This document shows, in pieces, positions 13,852 through 21,009 of a stretch of DNA of 42,459 nt (the first letter of the stretch is position 1; every line of letters starts with the position of its first letter). Both the position numbers and the translations under genes were made by a program. Origin of the DNA: a virus; IMG/VR virus record IMGVR_UViG_3300042472_000598, positions 1 to 42,459 of that record, one strand, 5' to 3'. The notes under the pieces were generated by a model, which saw only the letters and a list, made by a program, of their open reading frames with translations, had not been told where the DNA came from and did no database searches.

Positions 13852-14267
13852 TGTTGAATACAAAAAATGTTGATCGTGTTGGAAATACATTAGTTGATAT
13901 TTTTCACCGATTAGCACTTTTTGGAATAGGCGCCGCAACGGTATGGGCCGCTGGCTGGACGTTTTTTGAAATGTTCCAGAAGCACCATGCCGGAGTTGCT
14001 GACTTGTTACTGATGTTTATCTATTTGGAAATTGGGGCCATGGTTGGGATTTATTTTAGAACCAACCATATGCCTGTTAGGTTTCTACTTTACATAGCAA
14101 TAACTGCATTGACCCGGCACATGGTAGATATCATGAGTCACCAGCCCATCAACATTGTTGAGATGCTGTCAGTGGCTGGTTCCACATTTGTTATTGCCAT
14201 TAGCGTATTGGTTATTCGATATACCAGTGCAAAGTTTCCCAGTGATAAAAAAGATGAGGTAGCATAA
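13851..14267 (+). CDS. psiE: PsiE-family membrane protein
   Basis: 138 aa with four hydrophobic segments (about residues 18-38, 48-68, 75-92, 105-125). The PVRFLLYIAITALTRHM stretch matches the signature region of phosphate-starvation-inducible PsiE proteins. Function of the family is not established; an inner-membrane stress protein. Its place inside an ahpC-ahpD-fpr operon is notable. Confidence 0.8.
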   Translation: MLNTKNVDRVGNTLVDIFHRLALFGIGAATVWAAGWTFFEMFQKHHAGVADLLLMFIYLEIGAMVGIYFRTNHMPVRFLLYIAITALTRHMVDIMSHQPINIVEMLSVAGSTFVIAISVLVIRYTSAKFPSDKKDEVA

Positions 14268-14268
14268 A

Positions 14269-14775
14269 ATGAGTTTTATTGAATCAGTTAAAGGTGCATT
14301 ACCAGACTACGCAAAAGATACCAAGTTAAATCTTGATGCTGTCCTGTTGCGTAGCACATTAGATGCAGATGTGGCCATGGGTTGTGCTGTAGCCGCACTT
14401 GCCGCAACAGGCAACGGCAAAATTCTATCGGTAATTTTAGCAGATGCTCCAGTACACGCAGAGTCGGCACTGACCGCCGCAAGCATTATGGCACAGAACA
14501 ATGTATGGTATCCATATGTTGAGATGGCCGATGATCCTAGTCTAAAAGGATTGCCTGCACAGTTACGTATGAACGCCATTGCGTCACACGGTGGAACTAC
14601 CAAGAGCAACTTTGAAGCATTTAGTTTGGCAGCTAGCATTGTTGGCAAGTGTCACTTCTGTGTAAAAGCACATTACGAAACATTGAAGACAGAAGGCTAC
14701 ACAGTGGAACAACTTCGTGACATTGGTCGGATTGCCAGTGTTATGAATAGTGTAGCAAAAGTGCTGAACAGTTAA
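14269..14775 (+). CDS. ahpD: Alkyl hydroperoxidase D-like adaptor
   Basis: 168 aa. The C-terminal CHFCVKAH (C128, C131, H135) with Glu116 in FEAFSL reproduces the AhpD proton-relay and redox Cys set (E-x11-C-x2-C-x3-H). In mycobacteria AhpD passes electrons to AhpC and itself has peroxidase activity. Starts one base after psiE and ends one base before fpr. The electron donor in this phage is open; mycobacteria use a lipoamide protein that is not seen here. Confidence 0.85.
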   Translation: MSFIESVKGALPDYAKDTKLNLDAVLLRSTLDADVAMGCAVAALAATGNGKILSVILADAPVHAESALTAASIMAQNNVWYPYVEMADDPSLKGLPAQLRMNAIASHGGTTKSNFEAFSLAASIVGKCHFCVKAHYETLKTEGYTVEQLRDIGRIASVMNSVAKVLNS

Positions 14776-14776
14776 T

Positions 14777-15520
14777 ATGTTTACAGAAAAAGTTACATGG
14801 GTTCATCACTGGAGTGATCGTACATTCAGTTTTAAATGCACTCGCAATACTGCATTCAGATTTGTTGCTGGCGAATTTGCCATGATTGGTTTAATGATTG
14901 ACGGCAAGAGAGTTATTAGAGCTTATAGTGTGGTAAGTCCACCATGGGCAGAAGAACTAGAATTCCTTAGTATTAAAATTCAAGACGGTGAATTGACCAG
15001 TAGGCTACAACATATAGAAGTTGGCAGTGAAGTTGTCGTCATGCCTAAAGCTACAGGCACATTAGTTAACAGTGCATTAACACCTGGCGGTGAACTATGG
15101 ATGCTGGCCACTGGCACAGGGCTTGCTCCTTTTATGAGCTTGATTCGTGATCTAGAAACATTGGAAACATGGACTAAGATTCATATGGTTCATAGTGTTA
15201 GACATAGTTCAGATTTAGCGTATAACGCAGATTTAACATCTGCATTTAAACTTCATCCGCAAGATGGGGAATTGCACGAAATGGTTCATGCGGTATTAGA
15301 ATATCATCCTATACTTACAGGGCAAGGAGAGCATAGGATTACAACGCAACTTGCCCATCACCACTTGCCCATAGACACAGATACAGATAAAATCATGGTC
15401 TGTGGTAATTTAGAATTTAATCATCAAGTTGCTGATTGGTGTCGAGCACAAGGCATGACTGAAGGAAGCATACGTGAACCAGGAACATTTGTTGTAGAAA
15501 GAGCATTTGTAGAAAAATGA
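14777..15520 (+). CDS. fpr: Ferredoxin/flavodoxin-NADP reductase
   Basis: 247 aa. FAD site RAYSVVSPP (RxYS), NADP-binding GTGLAPFMSLIRD, and the C-terminal GTFVVERAFVEK, the ending typical of bacterial Fpr enzymes. It moves electrons between NADPH and ferredoxin or flavodoxin. In bacteria this pair activates radical SAM enzymes, three of which are encoded nearby. Last gene of the ahpC operon. Confidence 0.9.
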   Translation: MFTEKVTWVHHWSDRTFSFKCTRNTAFRFVAGEFAMIGLMIDGKRVIRAYSVVSPPWAEELEFLSIKIQDGELTSRLQHIEVGSEVVVMPKATGTLVNSALTPGGELWMLATGTGLAPFMSLIRDLETLETWTKIHMVHSVRHSSDLAYNADLTSAFKLHPQDGELHEMVHAVLEYHPILTGQGEHRITTQLAHHHLPIDTDTDKIMVCGNLEFNHQVADWCRAQGMTEGSIREPGTFVVERAFVEK

Positions 15521-15545
15521 AAACGATTATCGTAAAGGAAATACA

Positions 15546-15941
15546 ATGCTAGAATGTTTGATTTTAGGTGACAGTATTGCAGTTGGCACACACCAATTCC
15601 GGCAAGAGTGTGTGCTAGTGGGTAAGGGTGGCATCAACTCTTGGCAATTCAACAAGAACTACGCCAAGAAAATTGAGCCGGCTAATACAGTAATCATCAG
15701 CTTGGGTTCTAACGATCATGATGGTGTAAACAGTTTCAAGGAACTGTTGGCCATGCGACAACGGATAGAAGGCAAGCGAGTATTTTGGATCATGCCTGCC
15801 ATCAAACCACACATTCAAGACATGGTGCAGATCATTGCCAAAAATTATGGTGATACAGTACTGCCCATCACCAAGTTACAGCCTGACAAAGTACACCCAA
15901 GTTGGGCTGGCTACAACGAAATTGCAAGTACTACTAAGTAA
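15546..15941 (+). CDS. SGNH-type hydrolase, 131 aa
   Basis: Block I LILGDSIAVG with the Ser nucleophile, LGSNDHD as block III and DKVHPSWAGYN with the Asp-x2-His block V. Shorter than usual SGNH esterases (about 180-200 aa) but all blocks are present. AAAGGAA site. Likely an esterase or acyltransferase acting on a carbohydrate. Confidence 0.75.
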   Translation: MLECLILGDSIAVGTHQFRQECVLVGKGGINSWQFNKNYAKKIEPANTVIISLGSNDHDGVNSFKELLAMRQRIEGKRVFWIMPAIKPHIQDMVQIIAKNYGDTVLPITKLQPDKVHPSWAGYNEIASTTK

Positions 15942-15945
15942 GGGC

Positions 15946-16533
15946 ATGATTACTCAATTTCCAATTCTTATTTTAGCAAATTATAGAACAGGATCAACAG
16001 CACTGCTCCATAGTATGGCCAGCGAATACAGTTTAGAACGTTTTTCAGAACCGCATCTTAGGCCTGAGTCGATGCAGACATTGTCTGATAAGATTGAAAA
16101 TAAACAAAATGATTCTATTATTAAATTCATGCCTGATCAAATTGTCAAATATCAAATATATCAATACTTTTACAACAGCGATTGCTATAAAATTAAACTA
16201 CAGCGCAGAGACAGGGTGGCTCAGATTACAAGTTTCTATGCATCGCTTATAAGTGGAAAATGGCATGAATATAAATCAGTGCCACCCACTAAAAAATATT
16301 CTATTCCGTTTAACGATGAAGTTGCCGATCGTGCAATTGATCAAATACTACATAACGACAAATTGTTCGAGGAAATGGATATTAAATTTGACCAAGAATT
16401 ATTTTATGAAGATTTGAATTTAGAAAGTACCCCTTTTATTTCTAAGTTACCTAGCTTAATAAATTATAATAAAATTTATCTATACTTGGAACACAAATTG
16501 CAGATCCAATCTGAGCTGGCTACAAAGAGCTAG
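15946..16533 (+). CDS. Sulfotransferase-like protein, 195 aa
   Basis: N-terminal ILANYRTGSTALLHSMA matches the PAPS 5'-phosphosulfate-binding loop of Stf0-like sulfotransferases. LQRRDRVAQITSFYAS has the Arg and Ser of the 3'-phosphate motif. Would move sulfate from PAPS to a sugar or lipid. Starts four bases after the SGNH gene. No ribosome site of its own. Confidence 0.7.
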   Translation: MITQFPILILANYRTGSTALLHSMASEYSLERFSEPHLRPESMQTLSDKIENKQNDSIIKFMPDQIVKYQIYQYFYNSDCYKIKLQRRDRVAQITSFYASLISGKWHEYKSVPPTKKYSIPFNDEVADRAIDQILHNDKLFEEMDIKFDQELFYEDLNLESTPFISKLPSLINYNKIYLYLEHKLQIQSELATKS

Positions 16534-16555
16534 TGAGTAATACAAAATAACTACC

Positions 16556-16571
16556 GTTGTATTTTTACAAC
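16556..16571 (-). promoter_or_regulatory. 16-bp palindromic operator-like site (copy 2)
   Basis: Reverse complement of the array-1 site, all 16 bases identical, ending five bases before the -35 box at 16577. Confidence 0.6.
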
Positions 16572-16576
16572 ACCGG

Positions 16577-16616
16577 TTGACAAACTAATTTTTTGTGCTA
16601 TAATAGTTCTTTAAAA
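16577..16616 (+). promoter_or_regulatory. Sigma70 promoter followed by boxA-like sequence
   Basis: TTGACA (16577-16582), 16 bp, TATAAT (16599-16604), then GTTCTTTAAAA (16606-16616), similar to betaproteobacterial rRNA boxA. The boxA sits unusually close to the start point, so it may be chance; but palindrome, promoter and boxA appear in the same order as in array 1. Confidence 0.6.
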
Positions 16617-16624
16617 GGATTTCT

Positions 16625-16837
16625 ATGTTGACACTTAAACAACGAGCCGCAATCGAAGTGGCAAAAATTTTCATCTTGGCAATAGTTATTGGCACAGGTA
16701 CTGGCATTTTGCTTAATACTGTGCCACTGGCAATCATTGGCATTGGTGCATGTATCATCATGTTGGTGTTTGGTACCAAGATGATTTATGATACAAAGCT
16801 TTCACAACTGGAAGCAGAAGAAAAATTAAAAAGTTAA
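16625..16837 (+). CDS. Small membrane protein, 70 aa
   Basis: Two hydrophobic segments (about residues 13-32 and 33-52) and a charged C-terminal helix. AAAGGA site 5 bp before ATG. Function unknown. Confidence 0.7.
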   Translation: MLTLKQRAAIEVAKIFILAIVIGTGTGILLNTVPLAIIGIGACIIMLVFGTKMIYDTKLSQLEAEEKLKS

Positions 16838-16864
16838 ATTTTTTCACTATAAGTCAAATAAAGG

Positions 16865-16893
16865 TTGACAAGTAGACTAAGTAAGTGTATAAT
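16865..16893 (+). promoter_or_regulatory. Sigma70 promoter of leader 2
   Basis: TTGACA (16865-16870), 17 bp, TATAAT (16888-16893). ATG begins seven bases after the -10 box. Confidence 0.88.
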
Positions 16894-16900
16894 GATTACT

Positions 16901-17014
16901 ATGATGCAAAACATTTCTTATCAATCGCAAAGTTGGTGCTCTAAGCAGAGTATAAGCTTCTGTGCCTCTAAGTTTATGTCTTATCGTCATATTTCAGGAG
17001 CATGTCCAGGATAA
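16901..17014 (+). CDS. Leader peptide 2, 37 aa, Ser- and Cys-rich, leaderless start
   Basis: Starts with tandem ATGATG at the expected transcription start. Nine Ser and three Cys codons among 37; ends SGACPG. The last codons (17004-17010) form the antiterminator strand of the attenuator, so a ribosome reaching the stop would mask it. Could be a regulatory peptide or simply an untranslated RNA. Confidence 0.5.
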   Translation: MMQNISYQSQSWCSKQSISFCASKFMSYRHISGACPG

Positions 17015-17066
17015 AGTAATCTAGCCATTACTAACACCCTGGACTCGAAAGGCTCCAGGGTTTTTT
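17004..17066 (+). terminator. Attenuator: exclusive antiterminator and terminator, leader 2
   Basis: GTCCAGG (17004-17010) can pair with CCTGGAC (17038-17044); alternatively CCCTGGA (17037-17043) pairs with TCCAGGG (17054-17060), followed by TTTTTT. The two are mutually exclusive. The first strand is part of leader peptide 2. A ribosome at the stop should favour termination; one stalled early should favour read-through. Confidence 0.7.
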
Positions 17067-17080
17067 ATTGATAGGAAAAA

Positions 17081-17242
17081 ATGAAATCAGGTAACAAGAA
17101 ATTAAAAGAAGTTGAGTGGATTCGACAGCACACGTTAACACAAGAGCAGACTAAACAACTGATTCTAAACAAGTTAAAACGTGCTGAAGAAATGCATATC
17201 GCTTTTAAACGGCAGGAGATGTTGGTTCAAAAACATCGTTGA
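17081..17242 (+). CDS. Small basic helical protein, 53 aa
   Basis: Begins MKSGNKKLKEVEW behind AGGAAAAA; Lys, Gln and Glu rich, predicted helical. First gene beyond the leader-2 terminator, so the attenuator could control it together with array 2. Function unknown. Confidence 0.6.
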   Translation: MKSGNKKLKEVEWIRQHTLTQEQTKQLILNKLKRAEEMHIAFKRQEMLVQKHR

Positions 17243-17288
17243 TAGCAAAGTGTGTATAGGTAACGAGGACCTAGCCTGCACTTAAAAC

Positions 17289-17399
17289 ATGGGCAAACGG
17301 GCGGCGACTAGGATGAAATCCCTTGTGTGGGAGGAAAAATTAGATCGTATTAAAGCATTCTTTAAGAACAGGCAGCCTAAGTATTTTAGAGTGCTTTAA
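17289..17399 (+). CDS. Possible small basic protein, 36 aa
   Basis: Begins MGKRAATRMK and is Arg/Lys rich. No ribosome site. The region 17243-17432 otherwise holds only an ACACAC/GTGTGT hairpin at 17401-17422. Coding status doubtful. Confidence 0.3.
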   Translation: MGKRAATRMKSLVWEEKLDRIKAFFKNRQPKYFRVL

Positions 17400-17432
17400 T
17401 ACACACATTTGCAAGAGTGTGTTAGAAACATG

Positions 17433-17461
17433 TTGACAATCAACATGCAAAGCCTTATAAT
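17433..17461 (+). promoter_or_regulatory. Sigma70 promoter of tRNA array 2
   Basis: TTGACA (17433-17438), 17 bp, TATAAT (17456-17461), ending eight bases before the first tRNA, so that tRNA starts within a base or two of the transcript 5' end. Confidence 0.88.
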
Positions 17462-17469
17462 AAGATTAT

Positions 17470-17544
17470 GGGCTAATAGCTTAATGGTAAAGCAGTCGAC
17501 TCATAATCGATTGAGTGTAGGTTCAATTCCTACTTAGCCCACCA
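17470..17544 (+). tRNA. tRNA-Ile2(CAT), probably lysidine-modified
   Basis: Acceptor GGGCTAA/TTAGCCC, anticodon loop CTCATAA on a TCGA/TCGA stem resembling the GACTCATAATCG core of bacterial tRNA-Ile(CAU). Because separate initiator and elongator Met tRNAs exist, Ile2 reading AUA after host TilS modification is the best call; a second elongator Met is the alternative. Confidence 0.8.
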
Positions 17545-17553
17545 AACAATTTA

Positions 17554-17638
17554 GGAGATGCCGCCGTAATGGTATGGCAGGGGACTGTAAATCCTCCGAC
17601 TTCGGTCATAATAGGTTCGATCCCTATCATCTCCACCA
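17554..17638 (+). tRNA. tRNA-Tyr(GTA)
   Basis: Class II with hairpin variable arm (CCGACTTCGGTC), anticodon loop CTGTAAA, acceptor GGAGATG/CATCTCC, encoded CCA. Confidence 0.97.
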
Positions 17639-17642
17639 ATTT

Positions 17643-17716
17643 GTATCCATAGTGTAATGGCAGCATCGCGGTCTCCAAAACCGTCAGTCTAGGTTCGAGT
17701 CCTAGTGGGTACGCCA
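17643..17716 (+). tRNA. tRNA-Trp(CCA)
   Basis: Anticodon loop CTCCAAA on GCGGT/ACCGT, acceptor GTATCCA/TGGGTAC, discriminator G, encoded CCA. Confidence 0.96.
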
Positions 17717-17723
17717 AATAATA

Positions 17724-17815
17724 GGAAAGTGATGCAGGTGCGTTGGTGCGCCGACCAGCCTTGAAAACTGGGTTCTCAGAAATGGGATGGGGTTCGACTC
17801 CTCCGCTTTCCGCCA
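17724..17815 (+). tRNA. tRNA-Ser(TGA)
   Basis: Class II with long variable arm, anticodon loop CTTGAAA, C-A mismatch at pair 31-39, acceptor GGAAAGT/GCTTTCC, encoded CCA. Confidence 0.95.
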
Positions 17816-17818
17816 AAT

Positions 17819-17894
17819 GCCAAGATAGCTCAGTTGGTAGAGCACCGGTCTGAAGAATCGGGTGTGGTTGGTTCGATCCCAACTCTTGGTACCA
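17819..17894 (+). tRNA. tRNA-Phe(GAA)
   Basis: Acceptor GCCAAGA/TCTTGGT, anticodon loop CTGAAGA, encoded CCA. Confidence 0.96.
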
Positions 17895-17901
17895 AATTAA
17901 T

Positions 17902-17977
17902 GTGGGTGTGTACTGAATGGTTAGGTAGCGGATTGCAAATCCGTTTTATGCAGGTTCGATCCCTGTCACCCACTCCA
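17902..17977 (+). tRNA. tRNA-Cys(GCA)
   Basis: Acceptor GTGGGTG/CACCCAC with discriminator T as usual for Cys, anticodon loop TTGCAAA, encoded CCA. Confidence 0.95.
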
Positions 17978-17986
17978 AAATATTAC

Positions 17987-18060
17987 TGGGGGTTAGTTAA
18001 ATGGTATAACCGCGGATTTTGATTCCGCTGTCACAAGTTCGATTCTTGTACCCTCTGCCA
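17987..18060 (+). tRNA. tRNA-Gln(TTG)
   Basis: Anticodon loop TTTTGAT on GCGGA/TCCGC, discriminator G, encoded CCA. The first acceptor pair is U-U, acceptable because GlnRS prefers a weak 1-72 pair. Confidence 0.95.
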
Positions 18061-18079
18061 AATTTATCAGGAGTAACGT

Positions 18080-18202
18080 ATGAACTGGGAAGCATCTAAC
18101 AAAATTAACGAAAGGGCAATCCTAGAATGGACCCGAATGTGTAAAGCATACCGGGAGTATCTTTACCTCGGAAGATCTTCATCGCTATCGTATAATGGAT
18201 AA
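18080..18202 (+). CDS. Small hypothetical protein, 40 aa, overlapping tRNA-Arg
   Basis: ATG behind AGGAG. Begins MNWEASNKINERA with a WTRMCKAYREYLYL helix. The last 22 bases overlap the 5' end of tRNA-Arg(GCG), so tRNA processing would destroy the end of the message. Function unknown. Confidence 0.6.
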   Translation: MNWEASNKINERAILEWTRMCKAYREYLYLGRSSSLSYNG

Positions 18203-18255
18203 TACACCAGTTTGCGGAACTGGGAATTTAGGTTCGATTCCTGATGGCGGTACCA
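18181..18255 (+). tRNA. tRNA-Arg(GCG)
   Basis: Acceptor ATCGCTA/TGGCGGT (two G-U), anticodon loop TTGCGGA on CCAGT/ACTGG, encoded CCA. Bacteria usually read CGU/CGC with an inosine ACG tRNA; this G34 species is unusual. Confidence 0.93.
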
Positions 18256-18269
18256 ATATAAATATTTCA

Positions 18270-19013
18270 ATGAATCCAAATTTATTAATAATCAAAGACA
18301 TTGTAGGAACACCATTGATAACCAAGTTTAGAGGAGTAGATTCTGAATCTCGTTTCAATCATAATCTGGCCAATACTCCTGGCTTTAAAGCTGAATGGGC
18401 CAACTTTCCAATCACCTATAGTTTAAACAGCAACTACTATCGTTGCCCCGAATGGAAAGACATAGAGTGGGATAAAAGTGTTTTGTTGTTAGGCGACAGT
18501 TGGGCATTTGGCCAGGGGCTGGATCTTCCTTCAACCATCGCCAGCAGACTTAGTCATGAGCTAAACGGGATACCTGTGGTCAACCTTGGGCAAACTGGTA
18601 CCAGCTGGACATTTTCCTGGATTAATTCAGTTAGATTAGTTGAAGCTGGAATTAGGCCCCGGGCCGTGATTTATATTTGGACGCATACTGCACGTTACGC
18701 TCAGTTGCTAGAAAACAACATAACACACTCGCATGGGGCATGGGACGTTGACCAGCCAGGCTTAAGCCGAGAATATGCCATGGATCCGGTGCATTCTATG
18801 AACATGAGTATAGAGATTTTAAGATCAATTCGCACAATGTGGACTTGTCCACAACTGCATTACACTTGGAGTAAGCATGTTGAGTTGCCAGGAGTACACT
18901 ATCTTGGTAACTCAGAACTTGACAAAGCTCGTGATCTTATACATCCTGGTCCCAGATCAACTGCACAGTGGGCACGATCTATGGCACAGGAATTGTCAAG
19001 TAAAATTAACTAA
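18270..19013 (+). CDS. SGNH-type hydrolase-like protein, 247 aa
   Basis: LLLGDSWAFGQGL gives block I with the Ser; NLGQTGTSW resembles block II, and DLIHPGPRS near the C-terminus supplies Asp and His. The ATG at 18270 follows the tRNA CCA; no ribosome site. Related in plan to the proteins at 15546 and 36416. Possibly modifies a glycan by ester cleavage or acyl transfer. Confidence 0.65.
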   Translation: MNPNLLIIKDIVGTPLITKFRGVDSESRFNHNLANTPGFKAEWANFPITYSLNSNYYRCPEWKDIEWDKSVLLLGDSWAFGQGLDLPSTIASRLSHELNGIPVVNLGQTGTSWTFSWINSVRLVEAGIRPRAVIYIWTHTARYAQLLENNITHSHGAWDVDQPGLSREYAMDPVHSMNMSIEILRSIRTMWTCPQLHYTWSKHVELPGVHYLGNSELDKARDLIHPGPRSTAQWARSMAQELSSKIN

Positions 19014-19021
19014 TAAAATTT

Positions 19022-19097
19022 GGGACTATAGCTCAGCTGGTAGAGCAGTGGACTTTTAATCCATTGGTCGCGAGTTCGAATCTCGCTGGTCCCACCA
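19022..19097 (+). tRNA. tRNA-Lys(TTT)
   Basis: Acceptor GGGACTA/TGGTCCC, anticodon loop CTTTTAA, encoded CCA. Confidence 0.97.
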
Positions 19098-19098
19098 A

Positions 19099-19599
19099 TT
19101 ATTCAGAAGGTTTATCTATATTAATAGAAATAGATACTCTGTCACCAGATCCGGTGTTTATACCAGCTCTGTGATGCATGTCTTTTGAAAATAAAAACCA
19201 TGTGCCTGTTTCGCAGTTGTGCTTGGTCCACCGGTTACCAATTAGTAATTCCAATGGAGGGTGACTTGGTTTACAATTAACATAATACACTAAAACTTTA
19301 TCTCCTGAGTGTAAATGATAGTGTGACTTCATTATACCTCCGGTTAATGTAATATTATACCAACTTATCATTATTTGATCAGGTACAACCAAGTGCTTTA
19401 AGCAATCTAGTACTGGTGCAAATTCAGGCCAAAGATGCGGGTTGGCACCGGGGTTTGTTCGGGCTCCTGCGTGAGATTCCACTATTCTTTCAAAATGTTT
19501 ACTAGTAGGGTTAATCATAGCGATAGTCTTATCAGTGGAAGTATCCATGCATCGTTTCATCAATGCAGTATTATCAATATTAAGACGTCCAGTTAGCAT
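19099..19599 (-). CDS. Putative Fe(II)/2OG oxygenase (2OG-FeII_Oxy_5-like), 166 aa
   Basis: SWYNIT, then SHYHLHSGDKVLVYYV, GTWFLFSKDMHHRAG and DRVSISINI follow the order of the 2OG-FeII_Oxy_5 family: metal His residues near 93-97 and 142-143, and Arg154 as 2OG anchor. The start at 19599 is chosen because the longer frame runs into tRNA-Met on the other strand. Opposes the tRNAs of array 2. Substrate unknown. Confidence 0.6.
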   Translation of the reverse strand: MLTGRLNIDNTALMKRCMDTSTDKTIAMINPTSKHFERIVESHAGARTNPGANPHLWPEFAPVLDCLKHLVVPDQIMISWYNITLTGGIMKSHYHLHSGDKVLVYYVNCKPSHPPLELLIGNRWTKHNCETGTWFLFSKDMHHRAGINTGSGDRVSISINIDKPSE

Positions 19600-19627
19600 A
19601 AAATTATTTAGTGCAGACTTTCTATAT

Positions 19628-19702
19628 GGTGATATAGCACAGTGGTAGTGCATCTGCTTCATACGCAGAGTGTCGTAGGTTCAAATCCTACTATCACCAC
19701 CA
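19628..19702 (+). tRNA. Elongator tRNA-Met(CAT)
   Basis: Fully paired acceptor GGTGATA/TATCACC, anticodon loop TTCATAC on TCTGC/GCAGA, encoded CCA. The paired 1-72 separates it from the initiator. Confidence 0.93.
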
Positions 19703-19711
19703 AAATATTAT

Positions 19712-19787
19712 GGAGTTGTTAGTGTAAAGGTTAACACCACGGATTGTGATTCCGTTAATATGGGTTCGATTCCCATACTTCTCCCCA
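19712..19787 (+). tRNA. tRNA-His(GTG) with two acceptor mismatches
   Basis: Anticodon loop TTGTGAT, extra G at position -1 and C73 as required by HisRS, encoded CCA. Acceptor GAGTTGT/ACTTCTC has adjacent U-U oppositions at pairs 4-69 and 5-68. Confidence 0.9.
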
Positions 19788-19813
19788 ATATATAAGTATA
19801 CAACGTAATTTAC

Positions 19814-19889
19814 ACCGCTATAGCTCAGTTGGTAGAGCACCGCCTTGATAAGGCGTAGGTCCCTGGTTCGAGTCCAGGTGGCGGTACCA
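19814..19889 (+). tRNA. tRNA-Ile(GAT)
   Basis: Acceptor ACCGCTA/TGGCGGT, anticodon loop TTGATAA, encoded CCA. Confidence 0.96.
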
Positions 19890-19892
19890 ATT

Positions 19893-20090
19893 TTATTGTT
19901 TGTCTATCTTCTTGGCGATTTCGTGAGCCGTTTTAATTACCTTTTTAGGAAGGTCATGTGCAGGTTTTTCACCGTAGCCGTATTTCTTTTTGGCCACTGC
20001 CATTCCTACAGCATAAGGATTGTCTACTTTTTCTTCTACAGGTACGTCATTGATAATGTCAATGTATTTTCTTAGTAAGTTGCCACTCAT
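19893..20090 (-). CDS. Small hypothetical protein, 65 aa
   Basis: ATG at 20090 lies eight bases after AAGGA. Begins MSGNLLRKYIDIIND, with a Lys-rich C-terminal helix. The N-terminus resembles small phage proteins with an RYIDIIN-type start; function unknown. Confidence 0.65.
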   Translation of the reverse strand: MSGNLLRKYIDIINDVPVEEKVDNPYAVGMAVAKKKYGYGEKPAHDLPKKVIKTAHEIAKKIDKQ

Positions 20091-20158
20091 GATCAAATTC
20101 CTTTACAATATTTAACACCGTTAAATAAAGTATACTCATACTTTCGTACGAGTATCGT

Positions 20159-20233
20159 CGGTCCTTAGTTCAATGGATAGAATGCTTGGCTTCGAACCAA
20201 GTGGTGTGGGTTCGATTCCTGCAGGACCGGCCA
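20159..20233 (+). tRNA. tRNA-Arg(TCG)
   Basis: Acceptor CGGTCCT/AGGACCG, anticodon loop CTTCGAA, encoded CCA. An ATACTC/GAGTAT hairpin lies immediately upstream (about 20132-20155). Confidence 0.95.
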
Positions 20234-20239
20234 GTTATT

Positions 20240-20572
20240 TTAGCGCAGACCGCGAGCCAATCGCATTGGAATAACAGCGGCAATTTCGTCGTAGTCATCC
20301 ATGTCAATCACATCGTCGGTGCCAACTTCAATTATTTTTTCAACCAAGAAGTGCAGTAGTGTGTCACTGACAACATCTTCGCGTACCAGTTCTAGTATGC
20401 GGATAAGTGCAGGAATATTAAAGCTGACAGCAGGACCGTAGGCTTCTTTGGTTTCTACCATTGATTCATCTTCAGTTTCGCCATTGGTATCTGTTGTAGT
20501 ACCATTTCTATAATGTAGTACATATTTAGACTTGGGTAAAATTGTTTTGTTAGATTTTCTGTAGTATGCCAT
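20240..20572 (-). CDS. Hypothetical protein, 110 aa
   Basis: AAAGGAA site before ATG. The first 30 residues are basic (MAYYRKSNKTILPKSK), the rest acidic with a DMDDYDEI segment. No recognised domain. Confidence 0.7.
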   Translation of the reverse strand: MAYYRKSNKTILPKSKYVLHYRNGTTTDTNGETEDESMVETKEAYGPAVSFNIPALIRILELVREDVVSDTLLHFLVEKIIEVGTDDVIDMDDYDEIAAVIPMRLARGLR

Positions 20573-20659
20573 TTGGTTTCCTTTGTAGTTACTTAGACCA
20601 TCTATTTAAAATTACAAAATGAAAACATCACACTACTTTAGCCGATCTAGCAATTTGTC

Positions 20660-20688
20660 TTGACAAAGATCAATAAGTATCGTATAAT
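20660..20688 (+). promoter_or_regulatory. Sigma70 promoter before tRNA-Ser(GCT)
   Basis: TTGACA (20660-20665), 17 bp, TATAAT (20683-20688), 21 bp before the tRNA. Separates the end of array 2 into its own unit. Confidence 0.88.
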
Positions 20689-20709
20689 AAACAAATAGCA
20701 AAGAACACA

Positions 20710-20797
20710 GGAGCATTGGCCGACCGGTTAAGGCAACAGATTGCTAATCTGTCACTGCGTAAGTGGTGAGTAGGTTCGATTCCTACATGCTCCGCCA
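20710..20797 (+). tRNA. tRNA-Ser(GCT)
   Basis: Class II with long variable arm, anticodon loop TTGCTAA on ACAGA/TCTGT, acceptor GGAGCAT/ATGCTCC, encoded CCA. Confidence 0.97.
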
Positions 20798-20821
20798 ATT
20801 TTTACAACCAGAAAGACTCAG

Positions 20822-20977
20822 ATGATTAAACCAGGCAAAACATTCAAACTTAGCAAATCAACCAAGCGCATGATGTGCAGTATTGTTGACACTAAATCTC
20901 GCAATCAATACAAAGCAATGATGATTCAAGCCGAGCTTGCTGCCAATGTTATCATCAAACGCGAACCACGCAAGTAA
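20822..20977 (+). CDS. Small basic protein, 51 aa
   Basis: Begins MIKPGKTFKLSKSTK; Lys and Arg rich, ends KREPRK. Weak ribosome site (GAAAG). Sits between tRNA-Ser and tRNA-Arg. Function unknown; nucleic-acid binding possible from charge. Confidence 0.6.
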   Translation: MIKPGKTFKLSKSTKRMMCSIVDTKSRNQYKAMMIQAELAANVIIKREPRK

Positions 20978-21009
20978 TTTTCTACACAGGGGTTAGTTGA
21001 TTGAATTAT

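Noticed and set aside
17354-17366. Third boxA-like TTCTTTAAG
   Set aside because: Palindromic and inside a possible small gene, without a promoter just upstream.
17523-17882. Long minus-strand open frame across the array-2 tRNAs (also 9727-9969 in array 1)
   Set aside because: Antisense to well-formed tRNA genes; tRNA sequence often yields spurious open frames and no ribosome site or family was seen.
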